This document shows positions 1-11,334 of a stretch of DNA of 64,000 bases, in pieces; position 1 is the stretch's first letter; every line of letters starts with the position of its first letter. The translations under genes were made by a program, and so were the position numbers. Origin of the DNA: Thalassia testudinum (taxonomy: Eukaryota; Streptophyta; Magnoliopsida; Alismatales; Hydrocharitaceae). Below the pieces are notes generated by a model, which was given only the letters and a program-made list of their open reading frames with translations, was not told the DNA's origin and made no database searches. The DNA lies in contig JAZHRO010000003.1 of NCBI GenBank assembly GCA_037157565.1, positions 40,871,001 through 40,935,000 of the forward strand, in the 5' to 3' direction.

Positions 1-2
1 CC

Positions 3-960
3 GCATATCAGGATCCCATAAATAATCCAGATCTGGCACCCTACAACCAGGGTTACGCGCCACCCGCATATTATAATGCATATCCCCTTAATGGATATAC
101 GTCTCAGACATCTTCGACCTACGAGGATGTCAGCACTATCCAACGATACAAGCGTAATAACCCATATACAGAGACATATAACCCTGGTTGGCGTCAGCAT
201 CCGAACTTCTCCTAGTCTGGTAATTCACAGAGACCGCATCAAGATCCACATTACCAGACCAGGTAATACGAGAATGCGTAAAATACGTATCCTAGGCAGT
301 AGCCATTCCTGTCTCAACAGCAGCAACCTCGCTCTTTATGCCAGCCGCTGCACCAAGCTGCCAACCACCCTCCAATGAAGGCTGACCCTTTGGAGGCACT
401 GAAAGAGGAGCTGCAAGAATCAATGAGGAAGTCTACACAAGATAGCTTGCAGATTGTGAACGCTATGGCTGATTAGATACAGACCATACAGAACACGCAG
501 AACCAGCTGTTGCAGGAGCATAAGATTCAGGGAGCCTTGCCCTCCCAACCCATCCTGAATCCTCGATATGTGCAGAACCAGGGCACCCCGCATAGGTTTC
601 AGGCACCGTAGGGATAGGCACACGCCATACTACAGGCGCCTCCTGCACCACCCGGTTACGCACAAGGCTAGCCACCTTTGTAGTATCCCACATATTCTGC
701 CCCTTCCGCTCCACCACCACCTCATGGACAGCAAGCCGATGCACATGCTGTCTCTTTACGGAGCGGAAGGAAGACATTCAACCCACCACCTAGGCAGGCG
801 GGTCCTGATTTTTCCCATCCTTCGCCACAGGCGGGATCGACTCCATCATCTCAGGAGCCACCTGCGGTAGATAAGGGTAAGAATCCACTTAACCCTGAAA
901 TTCCTGTCCCTTTTCCCGAGGCTCTGACATGAAATACAGGACGAAGAAAGGACACGCGGA
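3..960 (+). pseudogene. gag C-terminal region of element A (broken)
   Basis: Reading from base 3 gives a Tyr/Asn/Pro-rich stretch followed by the segment NNPYTETYNPGWRQHPNF. This matches NNPFPATYNPGWRNHPNF in the gag of B, so it is the linker between capsid and protease of an Athila-type Gag. Stops and at least one frameshift break it. Further on, a coiled-coil-like piece (LQIVNAMAD, then a stop, then IQTIQNTQNQLLQEH) aligns with the MTEMSKRHEENM region of B and C. No zinc knuckle is visible. The protein would have packaged element RNA in virus-like particles; this copy cannot. Confidence 0.7.
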
Positions 961-2205
961 ATTTTGAGGACCTAAAATTGATGTTTAAGGAAGTACATAT
1001 TTAGGTCCCCCTCCTCGAATCTATCGATCACATTCCCGCTGTCGCTAGGTTCTTTAAGGACTATTGTACCCCAAAGCGACAGCCGAGAATTGGAGGACAG
1101 GCGGTACTGTCAAAAGAGGCTAGCGTTGTGATTCTAGCTGACTTACCACTGAAGAAGAAAGACCCTGGAACCCCACTCATATCCTACTTTTTGTAGGATT
1201 CTCCATTTGATCGGGCCCTTCTAGATCTGGGTTCGTCCACCAACCTGACACCCACTACCGTATTTGATCAATTTCGATTTGGGGAGTTGAAGCCCACCTC
1301 GGTCACAATTCAGCTAGCCGACAGATCAGTCAAAACACCGAGGGGGTGGTTGAGAACGTGATCATAAAAGTCTGCGAGTTCTGCTTTCCTGCAGATTTTT
1401 TCGTTCTCGATTTGGAAGTTCCTCCTAATCTCTGAGATGCACCAATTATTTTGGGTCATCCATTTCTGGCGACAGCCCGAGCGAACATTGATTGCGCATC
1501 CGGGTGTATGGAGATCACCCTAGGAAATGAGAGACTTCGACTTGACATATTCAGGGTAGCAAAGAACTTCAACTGTGATCGAATAGAGGAGGATGGTGAA
1601 GACAAAGATTCGGCATACTGTGGCAACATTGGGCTCCTTTGTGATGACCCAATGTCTCATTCGTCTACACTAGCAGTGTTCTCGAACCTCGATCCACACG
1701 GGACTGAAACCACTGCATTACACATATCTCCTCGAGGTTCTGTCCTTTTAGGGTGTGCTTTTGACCACAGCACCCCTAAATCCAGCTATCCTGATCCACA
1801 CATTACTGATTCACCCCTGTTGTTGCAGGAAGACGTGACCATAGCTAACGAGTTTCCAATTAACCCAATCACAACCGATTATTCCACAGGGAGTGACTCA
1901 GTGGGAATTCACATGCACATGGATCAGCAGATTCCCACCTTCGATTCGGCTCCTTCCACTCTCATTTCTGACTCTGACCCACCCGTGATTGAATTGAAGC
2001 CCTTACATGATTCACACAAGTATGTGTTCTTGGGCGAAAGTGAGAAATACCCAGCTATTATCAATGCCCACATAACCCAAGAATAGGAGCATCAATTGAT
2101 TTCTATCTTTCAAGACCATAGGATTGCTATTGGGTGGCGTATTGTTGATCTATGTGGTATTCGCCCCTTGTATTGCACTCACCACATTTACACGGATGAG
2201 GGGGC
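961..2205 (+). pseudogene. protease and protease-RT linker of element A (broken)
   Basis: The segment PLLESIDHIPAVARFFKDY is followed by the aspartic protease active-site region ALLDLGSSTNLTP at about 1217-1255. A frameshift near 1340 moves the reading into an open stretch at 1451-2086 that begins with the protease C-terminal motif GHPFLATARANIDCASG. The latter half is an acidic, low-complexity linker ending KYVFLGESEKYPAIINAHITQE. An in-frame TAG then precedes the RT N-terminus, which ends CTHHIYTDEG at the B insertion. Active-site DLGS replaces the usual D-S/T-G, as in B and C. Confidence 0.8.
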
Positions 2206-2888
2206 TGGTGTCAGACCCGAATAGGTTGTTAATATGATGATTTTATCATTGAATTGTGTATAGTGGTTAACCTAAATCGGACCTAACCATCTCTTTACCA
2301 AATTTTTAACCTGGCCTACTTGATTTTATCTTGGTCACTTTTAGGCCTAGGGTCGAACTCAGGGAAGTGGGGTTACAAGTCAAGTTTCTACGCCTTTCCT
2401 ACAATGGGTCTCTTCCGTTCGTTTATTGTTTTTTTGGTGTTTTTCTATTTAGATTTTTTTCTGGTAATCTTTGTCCTTGAGGCACACCCTCAAAATTAAG
2501 TTCTTGGCTTTGAGCCAAAATAGGGTTCCAAAATGAGTCTTGCTAATCGCAAGATGGAGTACCTGCAAGTCAAAGATTATCTTTTCTCTTTTATATTTTT
2601 TTACCTTTTTAATAATAGGAAAGAGAAACAAAAATAAAGTAAATATAGTATATATATATAGGTATATATTATGTATATAAAGGTGTGGGGGTGGAGGAGG
2701 AGATGGAATGTAGCACGGTGTCGAGTCGATCATCGTCTAGAAAGACAACCGACAGGATGAGGTGCCGCGTGGAGTGTAGGATGGATGGTGGAAGATGAAT
2801 GCGAACACGCTTTTTTTACGTGTGTGTCAGGGAATATCAACAACTGGTGCAGATATTCCTGTAATACCACGTATGATAAGTAATGTGA

Positions 2889-3560
2889 ATATATATATAT
2901 ATATGGATGTATATATGTAAATATATCTATATGTATATATGGTTATAAATATATAGGTATATATACATGTATACATATATAGGTGTATATATATATATGT
3001 ATGTAGCTATATTTGTATATATGTATATGTACATATATATAGGTATGTAATTATATATCTGTATAAGTATATGCATAGATATATATACTTGTATATATAT
3101 ATGTATATATGTATATATAGATATATGTAGCAAGATATGTATATATATGTATATATGTACATATAGTTATATAGTTATAAATGTATATATGTATGTATAT
3201 ATATATATATATATATGTATAAGTATATGTATATATATTTATGTATAGGTATATGTGTATATGCATATATATATATATATGCGTATGTATATAGACTAAT
3301 ACATATTTATATAAGTACTAATATATGTATAGATATATGTATAAATATATATATATATATGTATATAAGTATATGTATATATGTAAATATATATGTATAT
3401 ATATATATATAGGTATACAGATATATGTATATATATATGTATGTATACTAATACATAAGTATATAAGTACTACTATATGTATAAATATAAGTATATATAT
3501 ATATATGTATATATATCAATATATATATATGTATACGTATATATATTTGTATATAATAGT
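2889..3560. repeat. TA-rich microsatellite in B 3' LTR
   Basis: About 670 bp consist almost entirely of TATATG/TATACA variants. It occupies the same place in the LTR as the tracts at 13407-14132, 40826-41185 and 59636-60010. The Tyr/Ile-rich ORFs that run through it on both strands are simple-repeat artefacts. Confidence 0.9.
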
Positions 3561-3599
3561 GTATAGGTGTCTGTGTGTGTATGGAAGTGTGAGTGTATG

Positions 3600-4136
3600 T
3601 GTGTGTGAGCATCGGTAAAGAGAGTGTTGTGAGAGAGAGTGAGAGAGAGAGAGAGTGGGAGAGAGAGAGCAACTGCGCTGCTGGAGGTGAGGGAGGCAAG
3701 TTAAGAAATCCACAACTTCAGAGCGTCGTCTGGAGGCTTCCACGTGCACGCCCGAAGGCGCGTATGCGCGCAGAGAAGAGTGCACTGGAGGGAGTGGCCG
3801 CCCGTAGAGGAGGCCGCAGCGCACCGCACTGCGTGGACAGCAGGCGCTGGCACTCGCAGGTGCACGTGGTGAAGGAAGCAGGCGAAGGCAGGCGCTGGGA
3901 TAGGCGGGCACTGCTGAGGTACACGGGCGAGTGCGGGCGACGTGGGCGGAGATGTGCGCACGGGCGAACGGCGGTAGCGGTGCACCAGGTGACTGGCAAA
4001 GTGAGAAACTCACTGGCCACCCCACTGTAGCCACAGTGTCGCGTAGACTGGTGTGAACAGTGGCTACAGTGTAAGGCCGCGCTGCACAACCGGGAGCTGT
4101 AGGTGCTGTGAGTGCGGCAGGCTCGCTGCTGCCGCG
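3600..4136. other. GA tract and CpG-rich segment in B 3' LTR
   Basis: A GAGAGA tract (3623-3670) is followed by a GC-rich block with many CpG and GCGC words, for example near 3750-3770. ORFs are open in several frames on both strands at once, which is what high GC with few stops produces, so none is called as a gene. The counterpart in the 5' LTR is at 14190-14660. Confidence 0.6.
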
Positions 4137-4140
4137 CTAC

Positions 4141-5303
4141 TAGTACTTTATGTCTCACATGACATAGATCATCTCTCGACTAACCAGGACTCTTGATATT
4201 TAAACCTTAAGTATGATTTCCAGGACCCCGGAGGTTTTTGCCATACTCGAGAGCTCAAGAGGTTATGGCTTGTGTTTAGTGAAGGATCAAGACTGACCAG
4301 ATGAACATTAAGACTCAAGCCCAAGGTTTCACGAATTTTTAAGTACAGGTTGGTCCCAGTTTTAGCTTGTGTCTTCAGATTGACCCTTAGAAAGTTGATG
4401 GAAACTCAACTCCCATTTTCTGACATTTGTGTCTCACAGGAAAATAGGGCATTCGCGACTTGCCCTGAAGAACTTTTTAGGGTAGATATTTGCAAACATT
4501 TACAAGATATTCTGACTTATTTGCAACTTTTTTTTTTTGAAACACGTGTCAGTATATCAATTACAACATTATTTGGAGGAGCACTCTTTTCTTTTTGGTG
4601 GAAAGAGTTTCTCCTAAACACAAGACTAAAGCCTAGGATAAAAAGTCTACCTGCGCGCATAGGTAAGGACTCCACCTTCCCTAATGAACACTAGGGTTGG
4701 ATCTTATGTTCACCTGGCCTTTCTTGATAAGTGTAGTGTGAACCATGATTACTTAGGCTCTTGAATAGAAACAAACCAACGGATCCTATACTGATGTCTC
4801 AGGTACAAGAATACGTCCTAAGTTAGGAAAGATTTCGATCTATCTTGTCAATGCTCAAGTGAATTAAGCCGAGCCTGAGCGAATCAAGCTTCTGTGGCCT
4901 GGAAAGTCTTCAAAACAGAGGTTGAATATCCATAAACACTTATTGTATATTTGTTTCAGCCTTCAGATCATTACTAAGCACCCTTTTTCATTTTATATAT
5001 ATATATATATAGAAATTACATGATACCCTAAAATACCCAGATCCTAAGGATGCCTATCCACCCCCCCATGCCAAATTATGCTATGTCCTCATATGTATGC
5101 AAGGAAGGGTAGAGGAAGGACGAAAGATCGGGTAACGATAGCTGAGGTGCAAGGTATTCAGCAGGGTGGTAGGGTGGGAGGATGGTGGATGGTGAAGTGA
5201 CAAGTGAAGTGAAAAGTGATGGTGGATGGTGAGTGTTGTTGGGGTGCCTCCCAACGAGCGCTAAATTTAACGTCCCCAGTTGCACTCAGAATGAGGCAAA
5301 GAA
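4141..5303 (-). other. 3' non-coding region of element B
   Basis: This lies between the pol stop (5304) and the broken LTR. Right after pol, the reading LGTLNLALVGRHPNN stays open for about 69 codons (5076-5285) but corresponds to a nucleotide motif found after pol in this family, so I do not call it coding. It contains the hairpin plus G-tract at 5054-5093. No env-like ORF is supported; the 114-codon ORF at 4350-4694 is on the opposite strand to the element. Confidence 0.6.
5054..5093 (-). promoter_or_regulatory. post-pol hairpin and internal purine tract, element B
   Basis: In the sense (minus) direction TATG-AGGA-CATA (5082-5093) is followed by GGCATGGGGGGGTGGATAG (5054-5072). The architecture is that of A, C and D, with different stem bases but the same AGGA loop as D. 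Confidence 0.6.
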
Positions 5304-6480
5304 TTAGTTACCCTCCAGCAGGGCAACGATTTCTCCAACAGGGGCAGGTTCATGAGTCAGATAGGGTTTCAAATGCTGCTTGTTGACCGTAAATTTATGC
5401 CCAGATTTGGGATCTTCGATTTTGACAGCCCCGTTGGGGAATGGTCTTGAGACCAGGAAAGGACCAGTCCATTTGGACTTCAATTTCCCAAGAAAGAATT
5501 TGAGTCGGGCATTATAGAGCCAAACTTGCTGAGATGGCTTAAATTCTTTCCGCCGAATACGGCTGTCTTGAAAAGCCTTAGTGCGTTGTTTGAAAGTTAA
5601 AGTAGAATCATAGGCTTCATGACAGGGCTCTTCCAGCTCCTAGAGTTGGAGTTTCCTTTCTCGACCACACAGGTCTGGGTCGAGGTTACATTGGCAAACT
5701 ACCCAATAAGCACGGTGCTCCAACTCCACGGGCAAAAGACAAGGCTTCCCGTAAACGATTCTATATGGAGACATACCAAGGGGAGCCTTGAAGGCGGCCC
5801 GATATGCCCAAAGTGCGTCAATCAGCTTGTCGGACCAATCCTTACAGTTAGGCTGAACTACTTTCTGGAGAATCTGCTTGATTTGCCGGTTCGACACTTC
5901 TGCCTGGCCGTTCGTCTGAGGATGATACGGGGATGCGATACGATGGTAGACTCCGTATTTCCTCAGAAGTGCCCGAAAAGAAGCATGGGTAAAGTGGCTT
6001 CCTCCATCCGAGATAATGGCTTAAGGGATCCCAAAGTGCACAAAGATGTGGTCTTTGACAAATCCGGTGGATATAACATGGTTAGCACGGCTCGTGGGAG
6101 TGGCCTCGATCCATTTCGAAACATAGTCAATGGCGACGAGGATGAATTCGAAGCCGTTGCAAGGAGGAAAGGGACCCATGAAATCAATTCCCCAGATGTC
6201 GAAGATTTCTGCAGCTAGGATGGGTTGTAAGGGCATCATGTCACGGCATGACATTGACCCTAACGACTGGCACCTAGTGCAACGCTTGGCATAATTGTGT
6301 GCATCCTGGAGAAGGGAGGGCCAAAAGAAACTGCACTGCAACACCCTGGCTGCAGTTTTCCTCCCAGAGAAATGGCCTCCGCTGGCCTGATTGTGGTAGA
6401 AGGATAGCACACTGGGGAACTTGCTGTCAGGAATACAGCAACGGATGATTTGATCAGCACCTATCCAAAAAAGAAGTGGA
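5304..6480 (-). pseudogene. integrase of element B (two stops)
   Basis: The N-terminal zinc-binding region reads [16 protein letters not shown]...[12 protein letters not shown], the core [10 protein letters not shown]. After a stop at 6021 (CAA to TAA in GIP-Q-AI) come SDGGSHF and [12 protein letters not shown]. The three catalytic acids are therefore present but separated by the stop. A second stop (CAG to TAG at about 5640) precedes the C-terminal part ending KWTGPFLVSRPFPNGAVKIEDPKSG...HLKPYL and LLEGN. The pol stop TAA is at 5304-5306. This enzyme would insert element DNA with 5-bp staggered cuts, matching the duplications seen here. Confidence 0.9.
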
Positions 6481-8000
6481 TTATCCCAGAAGTAATACTT
6501 TGCTTCTGCCATGAGATGCTCGTGCTGGTTTTCTGGCCAGCCACGTGGAAGGGATCTAGAAGCAAGGTAATTGGCAATGTCGGCATACCATGGTCCACCT
6601 GCCACATTTATTGCCAATAGGTGCTCATCAGGAAAAATTTCATTGATCGGCAGAGTAAGTCCAATATGGTCAGGGTCCAGTCTGGAAAGGTGATCAGCCA
6701 CAACAATCTGGGCTCCAGACTTATAGTGGATCTCAATGTCAAATTCCTGGAGCAGAAGGATCCAATGAATCAGTCTAGGCTTGGCATCCTTCTTGTGCAT
6801 GAGGTGGCGAATGGCCGCGTGATCAGTGAAAACAATAACGTGAGAGCCTAGAAGGTCAGAACGGAATTTCTCTAGCCCAAAGATGATCGCCAGTAGTTCT
6901 TTTTCAGTGGTAGTATAATTACGCTGGGCCTCATCCAACGTCTTACTGGCATAGTACACCACGAAGGGGTGTCTATCGTGTCTTTGTCCCAGGATGGCTC
7001 CGACTGCAAGGTCGGAAGCGTCACACATTAGTTCAAAGTTGAGGGACCAATCAGGCGGCTGGAGAACAGGGGCCTTAGTGACAGCATTACGCAGCTGCGT
7101 GAATGCTTGTATACAGTTAGGGCCCATATTGAAGGGTACGTCGGTTGATAGGAGATGAGTTAAGGGTTGAGAAATTTTGGAGAAGTCTCTGATGAATCTC
7201 CTATAGAAATTGATGTGTCCCAGGAAGGAGCGGATTTGCTTGATAGAGCCAGGCACAGGTAAATCAGCAATGACATCGAGCTTAGCTCTGTCAACCTCGA
7301 TACCCCTATCAGAGATGATATGTCCAAGAACAATTCCCTCATGCACCATAAAATGACTCTTTTCCCAACAAAGCACGAGGTTTACATCAATACATCTCCT
7401 AAGGATACAAGTCAGGTTGGCAAGACATTCATCGAAAGATGGTCCAAAGATCGAGAAGTCATCCATGAAGACCTCGAGAAAGTCACCCACCATGTCATGG
7501 AATATCTCCAGCGTAAATCTCTAGAAAGTTGCTGGCGTGTTGCAAAGTCTAAACGGCATCCTTCTAAATGCGATGGTGCTAAAGGGGCAACTAAAAGTGA
7601 TTTTCTCTTGGTCTCAGGGGTCAATTGCCACCTGGTTATATCCTGAGAATCCATCCAGGAAATAGAAAAGTTTATTTCCTGCTAACCGCTCCAAGATTTG
7701 GTCAATGAATGGTAGCGGACAGTTATCTTTCTTGGTTGCAGCATTGAGTTTCCTATAATCTACACACACTCTCCAAGATGTAGGAGTGTGTGTAGGGATG
7801 GATTCGCCCCTATCATTGACATGGATGGTGAGTCCTACCTTTTTGGGCACAATGTTAATCGGACTCACCCAAGGGCTATCACTGATCGGGTAGATTATAC
7901 CCGCATCCAGCCACTTAATGATTTCTTTCTTAGCGACCTCCGGCATGTTAGGGTTGAGACGTCGCTGCATCTCGCGGGAAGGTCGAGCCTCCTCCTCCGT
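6481..8000 (-). pseudogene. reverse transcriptase and RNase H of element B (broken)
   Basis: RT starts in the open stretch 7614-8390 (CTHHIYTEEE-like entry, then [48 protein letters not shown]). It is broken by stops at 7614 and about 7525. It continues in the same frame from 7493 with the catalytic box [10 protein letters not shown] and [13 protein letters not shown]. RNase H follows: [47 protein letters not shown], and [14 protein letters not shown]. The 490-codon open stretch 6021-7493 spans RT palm to integrase core. F-MDD-F and Y-N-Q-V-A-I are typical of Athila RT. Confidence 0.92.
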
Positions 8001-9173
8001 ATATATATGGTGAGTGTAGTAGGAGGGGCTAATGCCAAATAAGTCTGATAAGGACCATCCAATAGCTGCCTTGTGTTCTATGAGGACCTTAGTTAGTTTG
8101 CACTCTTGCTCCTTGGCCAATTTTGAACTGATGATTACAGTGAGCATTTCATTTGGTCCCAGGAAAACATACTTAAGTGTATTAGGCAACTCTTTCAGCT
8201 CTGGAGTGGATGGTGAAAGGTCTGGCATTTCTTGGGACGAAAGTGTCCCAGGCAAGTTGGAGAACAAGTCAGGAGGAAGGAATTGGCCCTCAGATTGGCC
8301 AAGAAGAGGGGCTTCTTGGATAGATGGATCAAAAAAGGAATAGACCCAGTGAGAAGTATATGGGCTCAAGGTCCCAGTGTGGATTTGCAAATCCGCCTAA
8401 TTTGGCAGGGAAGAAAGGGTAATCCGATCTTCAAGAGTGTGGATCGGCGGTGAGTAGCTCGGATATGACTCAGACCACGAGGTATGGGAAGCTGAGAAAA
8501 CCTCGTCAGAAGTCTGGTCGGGATAAGGGAGGGATGGGGGAACGTCAAAATATGCGTTGGTCAGGTAGTCATTAGTGTTTATAGGTAATCTGTAGCAGTC
8601 CAAATAGGTCCCAATTAGTCTGATACACGCGCTGATGGCCATGTCCTCGTCAGACGTGTCATCCTCGATACAATTGCAATCAAAGTTCTTGGCTACCATG
8701 AAGATGTTAAGCTTGAGCTTTTCAAATCCAACGGCAATCTCAATACAGCCTGACTCGCAGTCGATATGGGCGTAGGCTGTGGCCAAGAAAGGTCGACCAA
8801 GGATGATCGGAAAATCAAAAAGTGAGCTAGGAACTTCCATATCTAAAATAAGAAAATCAACAGGAAAATAGAGACTGTTGACCCTAACCACCATGTCTTC
8901 CTCCACACCCTTTGCGATTTTGACAGAACGATCTGCCAACTATAACGTGACAGGGGTGGGTTTCAGATTTCCCAAGGAAAATTTTTTGAGCATGATGGTT
9001 GGTATAAGATTTATGGAAGATCCTAGATCGAGCAGGGCACGGTTAAAACTGCAGCCTTGGATGCTACAGGAAATAAGCGGTGTGCCCGGATCATTCCGCT
9101 TTGGTGGTAGGTTTGACAGTATAGCACAACTGGCATGAGGCGAGAGAACCACCGGATTCTTAGTTTTCTTTGA
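8001..9173 (-). pseudogene. protease and acidic linker of element B (broken)
   Basis: The protease active-site segment is ALLDLGSSINLIP (about 9010-9050), then NLKPTPVTL. A TAG at 8940 lies where relatives have Gln (VTL-Q-LADRS). The flap/C-terminal motif is LGRPFLATAYAHIDCESG. A long acidic linker follows, with DDTSDEDMA, Ser/Pro-rich HTSWSESYPSYSPPIHTLEDRI and a second stop at 8397. It then runs into RT. All pieces are in one frame, so only stops, not frameshifts, break this part. Confidence 0.85.
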
Positions 9174-10524
9174 CTATCGCCTAGGTGTTGTGTAGTCTTT
9201 GAAAAATCGGGCGAAAGTAGGTATGTGGTCGATAGCCTCAAGCAGGGGTACCTTGATTTCTACATCCCTGAACAAATTACGCAGGTTATCAAAGGCCTGC
9301 GTATCTTTCTTTTTGCCATTTGGCTCCCTGAGTAGAGCCTCAGGGAATGGAACTGATTCTGGTACCAATTTGGGTGTATCGTCCTCTCGCGAATGCAATG
9401 CGCATCTCGAATGAGAGGGCGATGAAGAAGAAGACGGGCCAGGATCAGGTCGAGGTGGATCGACGGTCTGCTTATCGCTCCTCATAGTGATAGCACTGGA
9501 CGTGTTGGGTCCAGTGGGATCATACGGTGGAGGAGGGTTTGCAATGGGGACATAAGAGTGTGGTGCTGCAGCGGGATTAGCCTGAAATCCTGGTGGAATG
9601 CTCGGAGCTTGCAAAATTTGATTAACCTGCCCGTGAGAAGGTTATACCTATGGTTAAGGACCACTGGGTATGAAGTTTCGCGGGTTTGGAACAGGTTGGG
9701 CGGGGAGTGCCCTAAGATCGAGCTGCCATGAGTAGTTGACTGATCTCAGCATTCTGCTACGCTAATTGGTGCTGAAGAGAGGTCATGTTCTCTTCATGGC
9801 GCTTTGACATTTCCGTCATCATTCGTACTAATTTGTCAAGAGGACTTGATGTGTGTTCGATTTGCGGTACGCAAGGGCCTGATGGCAGATTCGCCATAGG
9901 ATTAGACTGGGCCCTTGGGATGATGGGTGCGGACGGTCGCATTGGTCCACCCGTGGGGTTTTGGCATTACGGCTTGTTGGACCATGCGAAGTTTGGATGA
10001 TTTCGCCACCCTGGGTTATAAGTGGCAGGGAACGGGTTGTTCCCTAGGGTGCAAGCATCTTCTATGCCAGATGACGCGTCTGCATGTAAATATGCGTCCG
10101 AGCACATGGAGGCTTGGTCCTCCATGTCGAAATACTGGCTCGCAAAAGCCAGTTCCACATGACTTATCGAGTCGCTTGGCGCGACACTCAGTAAGGAAGG
10201 TCTTACGGGGTTTCTTGGGATAAGCCTAGTGTTGGAAGAATTTGGATTGTGATGAAGTGGTGAAGTGGGGGTGTTTGCCATAGAACGGGCGGGGTTGGCT
10301 AGAAGCTCGTCCAGCTTCTTGTGCATGATGGAGACTTCATCCAGTTTTTGTGTAATAAGGCTTAGATCAGTAGATGAATGGGAGGGTCCCGTGTCAACTT
10401 CGTGGACATTTCAGGGCTGGCTGGTACGATTAAAGGCGATAATGGAAGCATTGTTCATCGATTTTTCACTCATATTTTCAAACAATTCAAATGCTCCATT
10501 CTCATCTTTATTCATAAAGTTCCC
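9174..10524 (-). pseudogene. gag C-terminal half of element B (broken)
   Basis: This continues the capsid frame after the stop at 10525: NKDENGAFELFENMSEKSM, KLDELLANPARSMANTP, DACTLGNNPF and TYNPGWRNHPNFAWSN. It ends with a coiled-coil-like MTEMSKRHEENMTSLQHQLA (9757-9815). Stops occur near 10400, at 9967 and at 9757. Between 9757 and 9614 there is one frameshift. The last part (9174-9614) is Pro/Ser-rich and ends with PLLEAIDHIPTFARFFKDY, the conserved entry to the protease. No CCHC zinc knuckle is seen. Confidence 0.8.
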
Positions 10525-11334
10525 TCAGCAGGAAGCATTTGCAATCTGCTTCAAAGTCTCATTTAGCCCATAGTAGAAAATCTGGGCTATATGCCACTTA
10601 GGCAGACCGTGGTGCGAACACTTCCTGAGGAGGTCATTATAGCTCTCCCATGCCTCATGAAATTGTTCGCCGTTTTGTTGCGTAAAAGAAGTGATAGCAC
10701 ATCGAAGCGCATTGGTTCGCCCAATTGGGAAGAACTTCTTGAGAAACGCTGTTCGCATCTCTTCCCAAGAGTGGATGGTTCTCCCAAGGGTGAGTAACCA
10801 CTGCGACGCTTTATCCCGCAATGAAAACGGGAACATTTTCTTGAGGACTAGAGGTAACCCGACATTTCTTGGTTTAACAGTTTCAGCTAATCGGGTTAAG
10901 TCTTCCAAGGGGAGAAACGGATCTTCACTTGCAAGACCATGAAAGTGAAAATTTATTAGGCCAATTATGTTTGATTTTAATTCAAAGTGGTCCTCGCCCA
11001 TGGGGACCTGAATTTGTTCTATGGTCTCTGTAGCAGCGGGATTCTGATAGGAGCTAAGAGACCTACGCTCCTCCCATTCGGGAGGGTTCTGCATTTCCTC
11101 CAATGTTTCCCGAATGGCTTCAATTTGTTCATTATACATCTCCATTTGGGCTTTGAGGTGGGTTATGGGATCTAAGGCTCCACCACCTGGTGGGTTTTGA
11201 GGGCGGTTTTCTCCCTCGGGATTTGGGGGTGGGCGTGCAGCCATGTTTGTGGAGGAGGAGGACGATTCAGCTTCTTTTCTAAATTTATCAGGCAATTCAA
11301 ACAGTTCAGGGTTTTGTGACCTCCTCCCAAACAT
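10525..11334 (-). pseudogene. gag matrix/capsid part of element B (269-codon open stretch)
   Basis: This is the N-terminal Gag of an Athila-type element, starting MFGRRSQNPELFEL. Residues 20-60 are Ser- and Pro-rich, residues 60-85 look helical (LKAQMEMYNEQIEAIRETL). The capsid core has FHFHGLASEDPFLPLEDL, DKASQWLLTLG, SWEEMRTAFLKKFFP and FHEAWESYNDLLRKC, the retrotransposon Gag fold signature. It stops at ANASC where related copies continue GGNFMNK. The ATG is conserved in C at 57477 and the leader lies immediately upstream. The product would assemble virus-like particles; as written it is truncated. Confidence 0.88.

Larger units (their letters stand above)
1..2205 (+). mobile_element. Athila-like Ty3/gypsy element A, left segment
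   Basis: This is the 5' visible part of a decayed plus-strand element whose 5' LTR and gag start lie left of the window. It holds the gag C-terminus, the protease and the protease-RT linker, and stops where element B is inserted. The reading resumes at 15673 with the next residues of the same reverse transcriptase, so both segments are one element. Assignment to the Athila lineage rests on gag and pol motifs shared with B and C and on the GCATGGGGG-type purine tracts at the 3' side. Confidence 0.85.
2206..4140 (-). repeat. 3' LTR of element B, truncated
   Basis: It aligns with 12724-14660 of the 5' LTR, including the TA-rich microsatellite and the CpG-rich segment. It then breaks off near 4137-4140 and runs straight into internal sequence (TACTTTATGTCTCACATGAC). 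C's internal region has the corresponding sequence about 150 bp inside its LTR edge. About 1 kb of LTR, which is the U3 start in the sense direction, and the terminal polypurine tract are therefore deleted. Confidence 0.8.

Noticed and set aside
2204..2213. LTR of B starting at TGTCAGACC (2209)
   Set aside because: That gives mismatched flanks (GCTGG/GGGGT). Starting at TGGTGTC (2206) gives GGGGC/GGGGT and aligns with the LTR start of C.
2927..3618. Tyr/Ile-rich ORFs of 65-97 codons on both strands (also in 13345-14273, 40926-41223 and 59977-60285)
   Set aside because: They are translations of TA-rich microsatellite and recur wherever that tract occurs.
3516..4158. Several overlapping ORFs of 94-172 codons on both strands (also 14009-15521, 41168-42189, 60087-61134)
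   Set aside because: All lie in the CpG-rich part of the LTRs, are open in several frames simultaneously, and differ in frame between LTR copies. No known domain is seen.
4350..4694. 114-codon plus-strand ORF as an env-like gene of B
   Set aside because: Opposite strand to the element. The corresponding region of C (42784-43008) is not colinear as protein, and no membrane or surface-protein signature is convincing.
5076..5285. 69-codon minus-strand ORF directly after B pol
   Set aside because: It follows a conserved post-pol nucleotide motif and is not maintained as protein in C. More likely openness by chance.
7320..7646. Plus-strand ORFs antisense to RT and integrase of B and C (also 8032-8343, 52013-52381, 53505-53831)
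   Set aside because: Shadows of the minus-strand pol frames, with no independent motif.
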